From contig RXIY01000064.1 of the NCBI GenBank assembly GCA_003963405.1, positions 62,001-126,000 of the forward strand: a stretch of DNA of 64,000 nt, given 5' to 3'. The stretch comes from Hyphomicrobiales bacterium. Lineage in GTDB: Bacteria > Pseudomonadota > Alphaproteobacteria > Rhizobiales > Beijerinckiaceae. The number at the start of each line of letters is the position of its first letter. Position 1 is the stretch's first letter. Of this stretch, positions 43,014 through 57,682 are shown in pieces. The notes beneath the pieces were generated by a model that made no database searches, was not told the DNA's origin, and was given only the letters and a program-made list of their open reading frames with translations. The position numbers and the translations under genes are program-made.

Positions 43014-43154
43014 ATGCGGCCGATGGTCTGCGCGTCCTTTGCCCTTCTCTGCGTCGTCGCGCAGACGCCGGACGGGGCGCTGCTCGTCACCGGCGACGAG
43101 AACGGAGCCGTCTATCTCATCGGCCACCGGCTCGGGCCGGTTGCCGGAAACTGA
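43014..43154 (+). CDS. 46-residue secreted or membrane peptide
   Basis: An ATG at 43014 follows a strong CCGGAGGAAG ribosome site. The peptide has a short hydrophobic start (MVCASFALLCVVAQ) that could be a signal, then TPDGALLVTGDENGAVYLIG, which reads like one blade of a WD40 propeller, and ends after GN. It lies 40 nt after the secreted protein gene and 71 nt before the pirin gene, on the same strand. It may be a real small gene or a remnant of a larger repeat protein. Confidence 0.5.
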   Translation: MRPMVCASFALLCVVAQTPDGALLVTGDENGAVYLIGHRLGPVAGN

Positions 43155-43225
43155 AGCGCCTGTCGAAAGGGTTGGCGGCGCGCGCCGGAGGGGCCATGTT
43201 CCGACTCGAACGGGAGGCTCGGAAC

Positions 43226-43930
43226 ATGCAGCTTTCGATCCGCAAGGCGGAGGCGCGCGGCGCCGCAAGGCTCGGCTGGCTCGACAGCCGGCACAGCTTT
43301 TCCTTCGGGGACTATTTCGATCCCGCGCATATGGGTTTTGGCCCGCTGCGCGTGATCAATGAGGATCGCGTTGCGCCCGGCGCGGGCTTCCCGACCCATC
43401 CGCACCGCGACATGGAGATCATCTCCTACGTCCTCGAGGGGGCGCTCGAGCACCGGGACAGCACCGGCGGCGGCGGCGTGCTGCGCCCCGGCGAGGCTCA
43501 GCGCATGACGGCGGGGACCGGCGTGCGCCATAGCGAATACAACGCCTCAGACCGCGAACCCGTACATTTTCTGCAAATCTGGATTTTGCCCGAGCGCGAG
43601 GGCCTCGCGCCCGGCTACGAGCAGAAAGCCTTCCCGCCGGGCGAAATGCGCGGCCGGCTGCGCCTCCTCGCCTCCCGCGACGGCCGGGACGGCTCGCTCA
43701 CCATCCATCGCGACGTCGATCTCTACGCAACGCGTCTTGGCGGGGGCGAACATGTGTCGCTGCGCCTTGCGCCCGGCCGCGGCGCCTGGGTGCAGGCGGC
43801 GCGCGGGGAACTCACGGCCAATGGCGCGCGTCTCTCGGCGGGCGATGGCCTCGCCGTGACGGGCGGGGACGAGTTGCGCCTCGAGGGCGTGAGCGACGCG
43901 GAGGCGCTTCTCTTCGACATGCGAATGTGA
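43226..43930 (+). CDS. Pirin-family protein (YhaK/YhhW type)
   Basis: The 234-residue bicupin has the pirin start (DYFDPAHMGFGPLRVINED) and the metal-site residues H58, H60, H102 and E104 (THPHRDMEII and GVRHSEYN), spaced as in YhhW. Such proteins are quercetin-2,3-dioxygenase-like or redox sensors. The start at 43226 follows GGGAGG; an earlier in-frame start is not needed. The methyltransferase gene begins 52 nt downstream. Confidence 0.93.
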   Translation: MQLSIRKAEARGAARLGWLDSRHSFSFGDYFDPAHMGFGPLRVINEDRVAPGAGFPTHPHRDMEIISYVLEGALEHRDSTGGGGVLRPGEAQRMTAGTGVRHSEYNASDREPVHFLQIWILPEREGLAPGYEQKAFPPGEMRGRLRLLASRDGRDGSLTIHRDVDLYATRLGGGEHVSLRLAPGRGAWVQAARGELTANGARLSAGDGLAVTGGDELRLEGVSDAEALLFDMRM

Positions 43931-43982
43931 CACATCCCCCCAGCGCGCCGCTTGGGGCGCGGGTGACCATTTCGGAGGGACA

Positions 43983-44747
43983 GTGGGCGCGGATGTCGGG
44001 CAATCCCTGGTCTTCGGCCAGAACGCGGCGGACTATCAGGCCTTCCGCCCGGAATATCCCGAGGGGCTTTTCGCCTGGCTGGCCGGCTCCGCCCCCGCGC
44101 AGGGCCTCGCCTGGGACTGCGGAACCGGCAGCGGTCAGGCCGCGCTTGGCCTTTCCCGTCATTTCAGCCGCGTGCTCGCCACGGAACGCGACCCGCGGCA
44201 ATTGGCGCTGGCCCCGGACCGGCCCAATATCGAGTACCGCCTCGCCGCAGCCGAAGATGACCCTGGACTCGACGGCGCGGTCGACCTCATCGCCTGCGCC
44301 TGCTCCCTGCACTGGTTCGACTTGGGCGAATTCTATCCGTTGGCGCGGCGCGCGCTGAAGCCTGGCGGCGTTCTCGCCGCCTGGACCTATGACTGGCCCC
44401 GGACCGGCCGCGCCCCGCTCGACGCGGTGCTCGAAGCGCTGAAGAGCGGGATCCTCGGCCGCTACTGGGGCCAGAACGCGCACTATTACTTCAGCGGCTA
44501 TCGCACCCTGCCCTTTCCTTTCGCCGAGCGCGAGGCTCCCCTCTTCACGACGAAAATCGCCGAATCGAAAGACGATCTCCGCCGATTCCTCTCCACCTGG
44601 TCGGCGGTGCGCCGATACGAGGAGGACACGGGCCGCAATCCGCTCGACCTTGTGGACAAGGCGCTGGAGGACGCCTGGCGGGCCGACCCCCCGGCGCGCG
44701 CCGTCGAGGCGCCGCTGTATCTGCGCTGCGGATATAAAGAAGACTGA
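43983..44747 (+). CDS. Class I SAM-dependent methyltransferase
   Basis: The 254-residue protein has the yeast TMT1/Crg1-like start (FGQNAADYQAFRPEYP), motif I WDCGTGSGQAA near residue 44, the acidic loop ATERD, and ACSLHWFD near residue 107, followed by LKPGGVLAAWTYD. This group methylates small acids or toxins in yeast and bacteria. The substrate here is unknown. The GTG at 43983 follows GGAGGGA. Confidence 0.88.
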   Translation: MGADVGQSLVFGQNAADYQAFRPEYPEGLFAWLAGSAPAQGLAWDCGTGSGQAALGLSRHFSRVLATERDPRQLALAPDRPNIEYRLAAAEDDPGLDGAVDLIACACSLHWFDLGEFYPLARRALKPGGVLAAWTYDWPRTGRAPLDAVLEALKSGILGRYWGQNAHYYFSGYRTLPFPFAEREAPLFTTKIAESKDDLRRFLSTWSAVRRYEEDTGRNPLDLVDKALEDAWRADPPARAVEAPLYLRCGYKED

Positions 44748-44801
44748 TTTTCAGACGACTTCCGGAGGGCTCCTCCGCGCCCGAGCGACCCGGCGCCGCG
44801 G

Positions 44802-44816
44802 GAACGAAAAAAGAAC
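44802..44816 (+). promoter_or_regulatory. LexA (SOS) box with the recA promoter
   Basis: GAAC-N7-GAAC (44802-44805, 44813-44816) is the reverse-orientation form of the alphaproteobacterial SOS box GTTC-N7-GTTC. It directly adjoins a plausible -35 TTGGAG (44817-44822) with CACAAT (44839-44844) 16 nt further on, so LexA binding would block the polymerase. recA starts about 85 nt downstream. Confidence 0.85.
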
Positions 44817-44900
44817 TTGGAGAGCGGAACAAATCATGCACAATAGCGCCCGAGCCGTTGCCCCTGTGCGTCGATTCGTGCCAGAAGGGATTTTCAAGCC

Positions 44901-45974
44901 GTGAGCCAAGCCAATCTCCGCCTCGTGGAAGGAACGTCCGTGGACAAGACCAAGGCGCTTGACGCCGCCCTGTCGCAGATCGAGCGCGCCTTCGGCAAGG
45001 GCTCGATCATGCGGCTCGGCAAGAATCAGAAAGCGGTCGAGATCGAGACCATTTCGACGGGCTCGCTCGGGCTCGACATTGCATTGGGCGTCGGCGGCCT
45101 GCCGCGCGGCCGCATCGTCGAAATCTACGGGCCCGAGTCTTCGGGCAAGACGACGCTTACGCTGCATGTCGTCGCCGAGGCGCAAAAGGCCGGCGGCGTC
45201 TGCGCCTTCGTCGACGCTGAACATGCGCTCGATCCGGTTTACGCCCGCAAGCTCGGCGTCAATCTCGACGAGCTTCTGATTTCCCAGCCCGACACGGGCG
45301 AGCAGGCGCTCGAGATTACAGACACGCTGGTGCGTTCCGGCGCCGTCGACGTGCTCGTCATCGACTCGGTCGCCGCGCTCACGCCGCGCGCGGAGATCGA
45401 GGGCGAGATGGGCGAGGTGCAGCCGGGGCTTCAGGCGCGTCTGATGAGCCAGGCGCTGCGCAAGCTCACCGCCTCCATCGCCCGCTCCAATACGCTCGTG
45501 ATCTTCATCAACCAGATTCGCATGAAGATCGGCGTGATGTACGGCTCGCCGGAGACGACGACGGGCGGCAATGCGCTGAAATTCTACGCCTCGGTCCGCC
45601 TCGACATCCGCCGCATCGGCGCCATCAAGGATCGCGACGAAACGATCGGAAACCAGACCCGCGTCAAGGTGGTCAAGAACAAGGTCGCGCCGCCTTTCAA
45701 ACAGGTCGAATTCGACATCATGTATGGCGAGGGCGTCTCCAAGGTCGGTGAGCTCATCGACCTCGGCGTCAAGGCGGGCGTCGTCGAAAAATCCGGCGCC
45801 TGGTTCTCCTACGACAGCCAGCGCCTCGGCCAGGGCCGGGAGAACGCCAAGGGCTTTCTGCGTCAGAACCCCCAAATCGCCGGACGCATCGAGCAGGCGA
45901 TCCGCGAGAACGCCGGCCTCATCGCCGAGAAAATTCTGGACGCAGGCGCAGGCGACGACGACGGCGGCGAATAA
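44901..45974 (+). CDS. recA: Recombinase RecA
   Basis: RecA forms the ssDNA filament for strand exchange and LexA autocleavage. The 357-residue protein has Walker A at GPESSGKT (77-84), LVIDSVAAL, the L1 loop EGEMGE, the L2 [17 protein letters not shown] segment, and an acidic C-terminus (GDDDGGE). The GTG at 44901 follows AGAAGGGA at a somewhat long distance. It is under the LexA box and ends at an intrinsic terminator 30 nt past the stop. Confidence 0.98.
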   Translation: MSQANLRLVEGTSVDKTKALDAALSQIERAFGKGSIMRLGKNQKAVEIETISTGSLGLDIALGVGGLPRGRIVEIYGPESSGKTTLTLHVVAEAQKAGGVCAFVDAEHALDPVYARKLGVNLDELLISQPDTGEQALEITDTLVRSGAVDVLVIDSVAALTPRAEIEGEMGEVQPGLQARLMSQALRKLTASIARSNTLVIFINQIRMKIGVMYGSPETTTGGNALKFYASVRLDIRRIGAIKDRDETIGNQTRVKVVKNKVAPPFKQVEFDIMYGEGVSKVGELIDLGVKAGVVEKSGAWFSYDSQRLGQGRENAKGFLRQNPQIAGRIEQAIRENAGLIAEKILDAGAGDDDGGE

Positions 45975-46003
45975 TTCCGCGCCCCTTTCAGCACCGATGA
46001 TCG

Positions 46004-46027
46004 AAGGCCCGCTTGCCGGGCCTTTTT
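46004..46027 (+). terminator. Intrinsic terminator of recA
   Basis: AAGGCCCG (46004-46011) pairs with CGGGCCTT (46017-46024), giving eight base pairs and a five-base loop, followed by a run of U residues to 46027. Confidence 0.88.
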
Positions 46028-46188
46028 CATTGCCGAAACGCTCCCGGACTGGCATATCCGGCCGCGACAGACGGCGCGCGGGCTCTCTTCCGGCCAGCCG
46101 CGACGCGGCCTTTCGCAGGGCGGCCTTCCGCCCGGCAAGGTTTTCACCATATGACCGGCGTCACCGGTCGCCTTCAGAGAGACGCAAA

Positions 46189-48854
<2,666 letters not shown>

Positions 48855-48858
<4 letters not shown>

Positions 48859-50099
48859 CGGCGGAAAAACGAGGCTGGTATTATCGCACTCGGCGCCGCA
48901 CGCATCTGATTCTCGACGGGGGCGGGCACGACTGGGCGACCCGGTTCGTTCATCGGACCCTTGTGGTCCTCGTCGCCTTCTCCGTCTTCGCGGTGGTCCT
49001 CGAGTCGGTCCCCGAATATGAACATAAATACGGGCCACTGTTTCATGCGATCGAATATGTCGCCGTCGTCGCTTTCACCATCGAATACCTGATGCGGCTC
49101 TGGTCCGCCCCGGACCATACGCCCTACACCGATCGCACCTCGACCGCCGCGCGGCTTGCCTTCATCGTTTCCGGCTCGGCGATCATCGATCTCCTCACGA
49201 TCTTGCCTTTCTACCTTTCGCTCTTCATCGCCACCGACCTGCGGGTGATGGTCCTGCTGCGGCTCCTGCGCTTTTTCAAGCTCGCCCGTTATTCGGCTGG
49301 CATCAGGACCCTCGTCGCCGTCATGGAAGCCGAACGCAAGGCGCTCGTCGCGACCGGCATCCTGCTGTTTGGCGCCGTTCTCTTCTCCGCGAGCGCCATC
49401 CACATCGCCGAGCAGGACGCCCAACCGGAAGCTTTCGGCACGATTCCCACCGCCATGTGGTGGGCCATCGTGACCATCACCACCGTCGGCTATGGCGACG
49501 TCACCCCTGTCACCGTCGCCGGACGCATGATCGCCTCGGTTACAATGGTTTTGGGGTATGTGATGCTGGGCTTGCCCGTCGGCATCGTGGCCACCGCCTT
49601 CGCCGAGGAAATTCACCGCCGTGAATTCGTGGTCACCTGGAGCATGGTCGCGAGCGTGCCTCTGTTTCGGACGCTCGGCGCGACGGCGATCGCCGAAATC
49701 ATGCGTTATCTGAGCGCGCAGTCGATTCCGGCGGGGACGCTCATCGTCCGGCGAGGCGATCTGGCGCAGTCGATGTATTTCATCGCCGAGGGCGAGGTCG
49801 AGATCGAACTTTCCCGCGAGCCCGCACGACTTGGGCCGGGTCAGTTTTTCGGAGAGATGGCGATTCTGCACAAGACGCTGCGCACAGCGAACGTCCGGGC
49901 CGTCGAGCCAACCAAACTGCTCGTTCTCGACGCCTACGACCTGCAGTCCCTGATCGTACGCAATCCGGAAATCGGCGACGCCATTCGTGACGTTGCCGCG
50001 AGCCGCCAGGAACTGGCGCCGGAGGCGCAGCATGGTGACATGATTGAGGCGGAATTGGCGCGGCCTGCCGATACAACTGAGGGGCCTGCCTGCGACTGA
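48855..50099 (+). CDS. Voltage-gated-type potassium channel with cyclic-nucleotide-binding domain
   Basis: The 414-residue protein has six membrane helices. The fourth is positively charged ([18 protein letters not shown]), and the pore has the potassium filter TVGYGD at residues 210-215. The cytosolic part (about 290-395) is a cyclic-nucleotide-binding domain with [10 protein letters not shown]-like [10 protein letters not shown] in the phosphate cassette, where usual R-x-A-T/S is RTANV, so ligand binding may be altered. It resembles MlotiK1. The GTG start at 48855 overlaps the alaS TGA (GTGA), an odd pairing for a channel. Confidence 0.9.
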
Positions 50100-50155
50100 C
50101 CGGGCCTTTCAATGCCCCGGAAGACTCCAGCCCCCGGACCAGCCCCCGGACGACA

Positions 50156-50187
50156 AACGCGCCCCGGCGTGGCCGCCGGAGCGCGTT
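50156..50187. terminator. Hairpin between the channel gene and atpC
   Basis: AACGCGC-CCCGGCG (50156-50169) pairs with CGCCGG-GCGCGTT (50174-50187) with one mismatch. It separates two convergent genes; on the leftward strand TTTG follows it. A weak bidirectional terminator is likely. Confidence 0.55.
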
Positions 50188-50211
50188 GAAAGTGGACAAG
50201 CGTCAGCGCGT

Positions 50212-50613
50212 TTACGCCGCTACGGCGGCGCGCATCTCCTCGAGCTGGGCCAGCTTCTCGCTGGCGGCGCTACGCGTCTCGTCTGACCTGGCGTCGGCGA
50301 CGTCCTCGCGGGCGTTCCTGATGTCGGCGTCGAGCCTGGCCACGTCGATCTCGGCGATCGACACGGCGAGCTCGGCGAGAATGGTGAAGCCGGCCGCGTT
50401 GACATCCGCAAATCCGCCGCGCACGAAGAGCTTTTCGACCTTGCCGTCGCCGCCCGCGACGGTGACGACGCCGGATTTCAGGGTCGTCATGACCGGCGCA
50501 TGGTCCTTGAGGACCGTGAACTGGCCCTCGGCGCCCGGCGCCACGACGCTTTCTACCTCGCCCGAAAACAGGAGCTTCTCGGGAGAGACGAGTTCGAAGT
50601 GAAATGCGGGCAT
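50212..50613 (-). CDS. atpC: ATP synthase subunit epsilon
   Basis: The 133-residue subunit inhibits and couples F1. It has the N-terminal beta sandwich ([50 protein letters not shown]) and the two C-terminal helices (residues 85-130, Ala/Glu/Asp-rich). It is the last gene of the leftward atpHAGDC operon, 128 nt after atpD, with a hairpin between. Confidence 0.96.
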   Translation of the reverse strand: MPAFHFELVSPEKLLFSGEVESVVAPGAEGQFTVLKDHAPVMTTLKSGVVTVAGGDGKVEKLFVRGGFADVNAAGFTILAELAVSIAEIDVARLDADIRNAREDVADARSDETRSAASEKLAQLEEMRAAVAA

Positions 50614-50696
50614 GTCAGTCTCCGGGGGAGGTTCTGTAGCGGGATGGCGCCGCGTTTCGGCGCACGAGGGCCGGGATCACGCCCGGCCGCGCAGAG

Positions 50697-50726
50697 GAAC
50701 ACGGCCGGAAATTTCCGGCCATGTTC
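50697..50726. repeat. Hairpin between atpD and atpC
   Basis: GAACACGGCCGGAAA (50697-50711) and TTTCCGGCCATGTTC (50712-50726) form a near-perfect 15-bp inverted repeat with one mismatch, lying in the atpD-atpC spacer. There is no U-tract. It might act as an mRNA stabiliser that sets the epsilon:beta ratio. Confidence 0.6.
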
Positions 50727-50741
50727 GCGATTTGAAGCGCG

Positions 50742-52187
<1,446 letters not shown>

Positions 52188-52194
52188 TTAACGA

Positions 52195-53076
52195 TCAGAG
52201 CGCTTCGGCGCCCGAGATGATTTCGATGAGTTCCTTGGTGATCATCGCCTGCCGCGACCGGTTGTAGAGGGTCGTCTGCTTGCGGATCATGTCGCCGGCG
52301 TTGCGCGTAGCGTTGTCCATCGCGCTCATGCGCGCGCCCTGTTCGGAAGCGGCGTTCTCGAGCAGCGCGCGGAACACCTGGACCGAAATGTTGCGCGGCA
52401 GAAGGGTCGAGAGGATCTCGTCCTGGCCGGGCTCATATTCATAGGTCGGCTGCGGGCCTTCCTGCGCGGGCGCGTTCTCATTGGCGGCGATCTGCGCCGG
52501 GATGAGCTGCTGCGCCGTGGGGATCTGCGCGATGACCGACTTGAACCTCGAGAAGAAGAGCGTGGCGACGTCGAATTCGCCGGCCTCGAACATGGCGATG
52601 ATCTTCTTGCCGATCTCGTCGGCGTTCTCGAAGCCGATCTGCTTCAGACCGCGCAACTCGATGAGTTCGACGATCTCCTTCTCGAATTGACGGCGAAGCT
52701 GGTCGTAGCCCTTCTTGCCGACGCAGAGAATCTTGACCGTCTTGCCCTGACCCTGGAGGCGCTGGGCGTGGTCGCGGGCGAGGCGCACGATCGAGGAATT
52801 GAATGCGCCGCAGAGACCACGCTCGGCGGTGGCGACGACCAGCAGATGCACATCGTTCCGGCCGTTGCCGGCCAGAAGCTGCGGGCCGCCGGTGGTGACG
52901 CCGGCGGCGAGATTGGCGAGCACCGATTCCATGCGCTCGGCATAGGGACGGGCGGCCTCGGCCGCCGTCTGCGCGCGGCGCAATTTGGCCGCCGCGACCA
53001 TCTGCATGGCCTTGGTGATCTTCTGCGTCGCCTTGACGGAGGAGATGCGGTTACGAAGATCCTTCAACGAGGGCAT
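52195..53076 (-). CDS. atpG: ATP synthase subunit gamma
   Basis: The 293-residue rotor shaft shows the N-terminal coiled-coil helix ([33 protein letters not shown], residues 4-36), the internal ERGLCGAFN, and the C-terminal helix ([19 protein letters not shown]). It starts 81 nt after atpA, with an intergenic palindrome between. Confidence 0.97.
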   Translation of the reverse strand: MPSLKDLRNRISSVKATQKITKAMQMVAAAKLRRAQTAAEAARPYAERMESVLANLAAGVTTGGPQLLAGNGRNDVHLLVVATAERGLCGAFNSSIVRLARDHAQRLQGQGKTVKILCVGKKGYDQLRRQFEKEIVELIELRGLKQIGFENADEIGKKIIAMFEAGEFDVATLFFSRFKSVIAQIPTAQQLIPAQIAANENAPAQEGPQPTYEYEPGQDEILSTLLPRNISVQVFRALLENAASEQGARMSAMDNATRNAGDMIRKQTTLYNRSRQAMITKELIEIISGAEAL

Positions 53077-53121
53077 GAGCGTGCTTCTTGTCTAAAGGGT
53101 TCGCCTCCGGGAGGCGCTTCC

Positions 53122-53147
53122 CCCTCTCCCCGCGGGCGGGGAGAGGG
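53122..53147. repeat. Intergenic palindrome (copy 3) inside the atp operon
   Basis: CCCTCTCCCC (53122-53131) and GGGGAGAGGG (53138-53147) are perfect arms round a 6-nt GCGGGC loop. It lies between atpA and atpG and is the clearest of three G/C-rich palindromes in this window. A second, shorter hairpin lies at 53103-53117. Confidence 0.7.
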
Positions 53148-53157
53148 CACGAGTGCT

Positions 53158-54689
<1,532 letters not shown>

Positions 54690-54690
<1 letters not shown>

Positions 54691-55253
54691 CAGCCGACCT
54701 CTTTCATGCGTGTGCGGATTGAGTTGAGCTTGGTGCGAACGGAAGCGTCGACCATGCGCGAACCGAGTTTCACGATGATGCCGCCGATGACCGACGGATC
54801 CGTGCGAACGTTGAGGCTGACCGACTTGCCGCCGGTGACCGCGGCGAGCGCCTGGCGCAGCGCCGATTCATGATCGGGGCGCAGCGGGGCGGCGACGGTC
54901 ACGTCGGCGCGCACGAGGCCCTTGGCCTTGTCGTGCAGCCCCTGATAGGCGGCGATCATGTCCGGAAGGACGAAGAGGCGGCGCTTGGAGGCGACCAGCC
55001 GGATGAAATTGGCGGCGATGCCGGAAATGCCGGCCTTGCCGAGAAGCGCGTCGAGCGCCTTGACCTGCTCCTGCGCCGAGAACACCGGGCTCTTCACCAG
55101 GCGCTTCAGGTCGGGGCTTTCATTCATGAGGCCCTGGAACGCGGCGAGGGCTGCGGCGACCTCGTCCGTGGCGCGCTTCTCCGACGCCAGTTCGTAAAGG
55201 GCGGAGGCGTAGCGTCCTGCGACGCCGGAAAGCGAAACTCCGTCTTGAGCCAC
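54690..55253 (-). CDS. atpH: ATP synthase subunit delta
   Basis: The 187-residue stator subunit has the N-terminal helical domain ([16 protein letters not shown]) that binds alpha, and a C-terminal part ending in [30 protein letters not shown]. The start is a GTG (complement of 55251-55253). It is the first gene of the F1 operon; the 516-nt region upstream should hold its promoter. Confidence 0.96.
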
Positions 55254-55769
55254 TTGGATCGCTCGTCAAATTCCCGCCGTTCCAAACGCCGGCCACGGCG
55301 CAGAGAATGCGCGCGCGTTTTCCGCGGTCAGCCTAGAAGCGACGGATGCTGCAGGGGCAAGGAACTGAAGGCGGCAACGCCCCAGTCCCAAGGCGACGGT
55401 CCCCTAACACAGCGGATTTTGCGGCGCAACCCTGTCGGGCTCATCGTTTTCAATCGCGCTCCCGCGCGAGCCCGTCGCGGAACGGGTGGAAAGGATGAGG
55501 GAAGCATCCGACCTGCGCCGCGTCTGGCCGGTCCGATTCCGCTGATTTCCCAGTCGCGAACCGGGTTCTTTCCGTGGCCCGCGCCCTCTGGCCTTTTCAC
55601 GGCGGCCGTGGTCCTCCGCCGAGCGGCGGAACAGAGAATCAGCCTGCGGCATTTTAGCGATCAAAATCTGTCGGGCGCCAGATAACCGCATCGCCTTTGC
55701 TTCTCGCCCGCCGGCGGCTAAGTTGCGCGCTTCGGGCGTTCGCGCCTTTTCTTTCAACGGGAGAGGCGC
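55254..55769. other. Non-coding divergent region between atpH and mtnP
   Basis: These 516 nt separate the leftward F1 operon from mtnP. Open frames here (up to 90 codons on the minus strand) have no protein-like composition. On the minus strand TTGCCC with TCTAGG 17 nt later (near 55370 to 55335) is a weak promoter candidate for atpH. mtnP has a GGGAGAGG ribosome site at its end. The priA gene often found here in relatives is absent. Confidence 0.5.
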
Positions 55770-56651
55770 ATGACGCGCGCGGTTGTGGGCATTATCGGCG
55801 GCTCGGGCGTTTATGACCTTCCGGGGGCCGAGAATGTGCGGCGCGCGCGGGTGTCGACCCCCTGGGGCGAGCCGTCGGACGAACTGGTCTTCGGCGAGAT
55901 CGGCGGCACGAAAGCGGTGTTTCTGCCGCGCCACGGACGCGGCCACCGACTGTCGCCCTCGTCGATCAACTACCGCGCCAATATCGACGCGATGAAACGC
56001 GCGGGCGTGACCGACATCATCTCCGTCTCGGCTTGCGGCTCGTTCAAATCGCAGTTCTTCCCCGGGCTTTTCGTGCTCGTCGACCAGTTCGTGGACCGCA
56101 CATTCGCCCGCCAGTCCTCCTTTTTCGGCGACGGCTGCGTGGCGCATGTGTCGATGGCGCATCCGATCGCGCCGAAGCTTTCGAAGCGCATCGCGGCGGC
56201 GGCCCGCGCAGAGGGGATCGAGATCGCGGAGGGCGGCACATACGTCTGCATGGAGGGTCCGCAGTTCTCGACCTACGCCGAATCGCTCCACTACAAGGCC
56301 GCAGGCTTCGATCTCATCGGCATGACCGCGATGCCGGAGGCGAAGCTCGCCCGCGAGGCGGAAATTTCCTATGCGACCATCGCCATGGTCACGGATTTCG
56401 ACTGCTGGCACCCCGACCACGATCACGTCGACGTCGCATCGGTGATCGACATCGTGCGCAAGAACTCCGCCGCCGCCGCGCGGCTCGTGGCGCGCGTGCT
56501 GAAGGATTTCCCCGCCGAGCACGAGCCCTGCCCCATTGGCTCGGACCGGGCGCTGGATAATGCGATTCTCACGGGGCCCGAGGCGCGCGACCCGGTCTTG
56601 CTGGAGAAACTGGATGCGGTGATGGCGCGCCTCAACGCCGCGAGCAAATAG
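55770..56651 (+). CDS. mtnP: S-methyl-5'-thioadenosine phosphorylase
   Basis: MtnP cleaves 5'-methylthioadenosine, the by-product of polyamine synthesis, to adenine and methylthioribose 1-phosphate. The 293-residue protein has the PNP-fold start IIGGSGVYDLPG, the phosphate-binding PRHGRGH near residue 53, SACGSFK, the substrate EGPQFSTYAE near 165, and MTAMPEAKLARE, then DFDCWH. These fit MTA phosphorylase rather than purine nucleoside phosphorylase. apt, which uses the adenine, is 450 nt away. Confidence 0.95.
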   Translation: MTRAVVGIIGGSGVYDLPGAENVRRARVSTPWGEPSDELVFGEIGGTKAVFLPRHGRGHRLSPSSINYRANIDAMKRAGVTDIISVSACGSFKSQFFPGLFVLVDQFVDRTFARQSSFFGDGCVAHVSMAHPIAPKLSKRIAAAARAEGIEIAEGGTYVCMEGPQFSTYAESLHYKAAGFDLIGMTAMPEAKLAREAEISYATIAMVTDFDCWHPDHDHVDVASVIDIVRKNSAAAARLVARVLKDFPAEHEPCPIGSDRALDNAILTGPEARDPVLLEKLDAVMARLNAASK

Positions 56652-56658
56652 GCGGGCG

Positions 56659-56985
56659 TCAGTAATACCACCAGCCGTTGCGCCACTGGCCCTGCAATCG
56701 CAGAGGCGGCGCGGGACGGCGCGCGCCGATATTCGCGCCATAGTAGCCATAGTAATCGCCCGAATAGCTGCACCCGTAACAGCCGCCATAGCCCTGAGGA
56801 CCCCAGGCCGCCGTCTGTCCGGCGCCCTGCCCCGCCCCTTGGCCGGGACCGGCGCCATAGGGCTGGCCGGGCGGAACGGCTCCCGGCAGGGCGGCGCCAG
56901 GGGACGCTTGCGGCGCTTGCGGCAGGGGCTGCGCGGGCGCGACAAGAGGGAAAAGCGCGAGACAGATGAGGAGAACGCGACGCAT
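56659..56985 (-). CDS. Small secreted Gly/Pro/Tyr-rich protein
   Basis: The 108-residue protein has a signal peptide (cleavage near APAQP, residue 18), then Pro/Ala- and Gly/Gln-rich low complexity, and a C-terminal Tyr/Gly cluster (GGCYGCSYSGDYYGYYG) with two cysteines, ending in RLQGQWRNGWWYY. Its start at 56983-56985 is chosen for the signal peptide. It is convergent with mtnP and divergent from apt. A surface or matrix role is possible. No family is recognised. Confidence 0.65.
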   Translation of the reverse strand: MRRVLLICLALFPLVAPAQPLPQAPQASPGAALPGAVPPGQPYGAGPGQGAGQGAGQTAAWGPQGYGGCYGCSYSGDYYGYYGANIGARRPAPPLRLQGQWRNGWWYY

Positions 56986-57100
56986 CTGGCGACAACCTTG
57001 GTGTTTGGCCCGGTTGCAGTGTATGCAGCTTGCCTGCGCGCGCCAGCGCGATCTCAACTTAAGGTTGAGGATGCCGTAACACGCACCCAAGGGTTCACAG

Positions 57101-57628
57101 ATGCCGCTTCGCGCCAGCATCCGCACGATTCCGGATTACCCGAAAGAAGGCATACTCTTTCGCGACATCACGACGCTGCTCGGCGACGCGAGGGCCTTTC
57201 GCAAGGCGGTGGACGAGCTGGTTCAGCCCTGGGCCGGCGCGAAGATCGAGAAGGTCGCCGGCATGGAGGCGCGCGGCTTCATTCTGGGCGGCGCCGTCGC
57301 CCATCAGCTGTCCTCGGGGTTCATTCCGATTCGCAAAAAAGGCAAATTGCCGCATGAGACTGTGTCGATTGCCTATGAGCTGGAGTATGGGACCGACGAG
57401 ATGGAGATGCATGTCGACGCCGTCGCGCCGGGCGAGCGCGTCATCCTCGTGGACGATCTGATCGCCACGGGCGGCACGGCGACGGGCGCGATCCGGCTGT
57501 TGCAGAAGATGGGGGCCGAGGTGGTCGCCGCCTGTTTCGTCATCGACCTGCCAGACCTTGGCGGCGCGAGAAAGATCGAGGCGCTCGGCGTGCCGGTGCG
57601 CACCCTCGTCTCTTTCGAGGGACATTGA
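57101..57628 (+). CDS. apt: Adenine phosphoribosyltransferase
   Basis: Apt makes AMP from adenine and PRPP. The 175-residue protein has [17 protein letters not shown], the [14 protein letters not shown] segment, the flexible loop [10 protein letters not shown], and the PRPP motif [14 protein letters not shown] near residue 120. With mtnP nearby it closes adenine salvage from methylthioadenosine. Confidence 0.96.
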   Translation: MPLRASIRTIPDYPKEGILFRDITTLLGDARAFRKAVDELVQPWAGAKIEKVAGMEARGFILGGAVAHQLSSGFIPIRKKGKLPHETVSIAYELEYGTDEMEMHVDAVAPGERVILVDDLIATGGTATGAIRLLQKMGAEVVAACFVIDLPDLGGARKIEALGVPVRTLVSFEGH

Positions 57629-57682
57629 CGGGAGGGCGCCCCTGTCTCAGGCTCTGCGTCGAGAGGAACGAAACGCCCGCTC

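Noticed and set aside
45724-46188. N-terminal extension of alaS by 155 codons
   Set aside because: The frame runs through recA and its terminator, and AlaRS families start at [15 protein letters not shown].
55328-55600. 90-codon minus-strand frame between atpH and mtnP
   Set aside because: No ribosome site, no signal or domain, composition like non-coding G+C-rich DNA.
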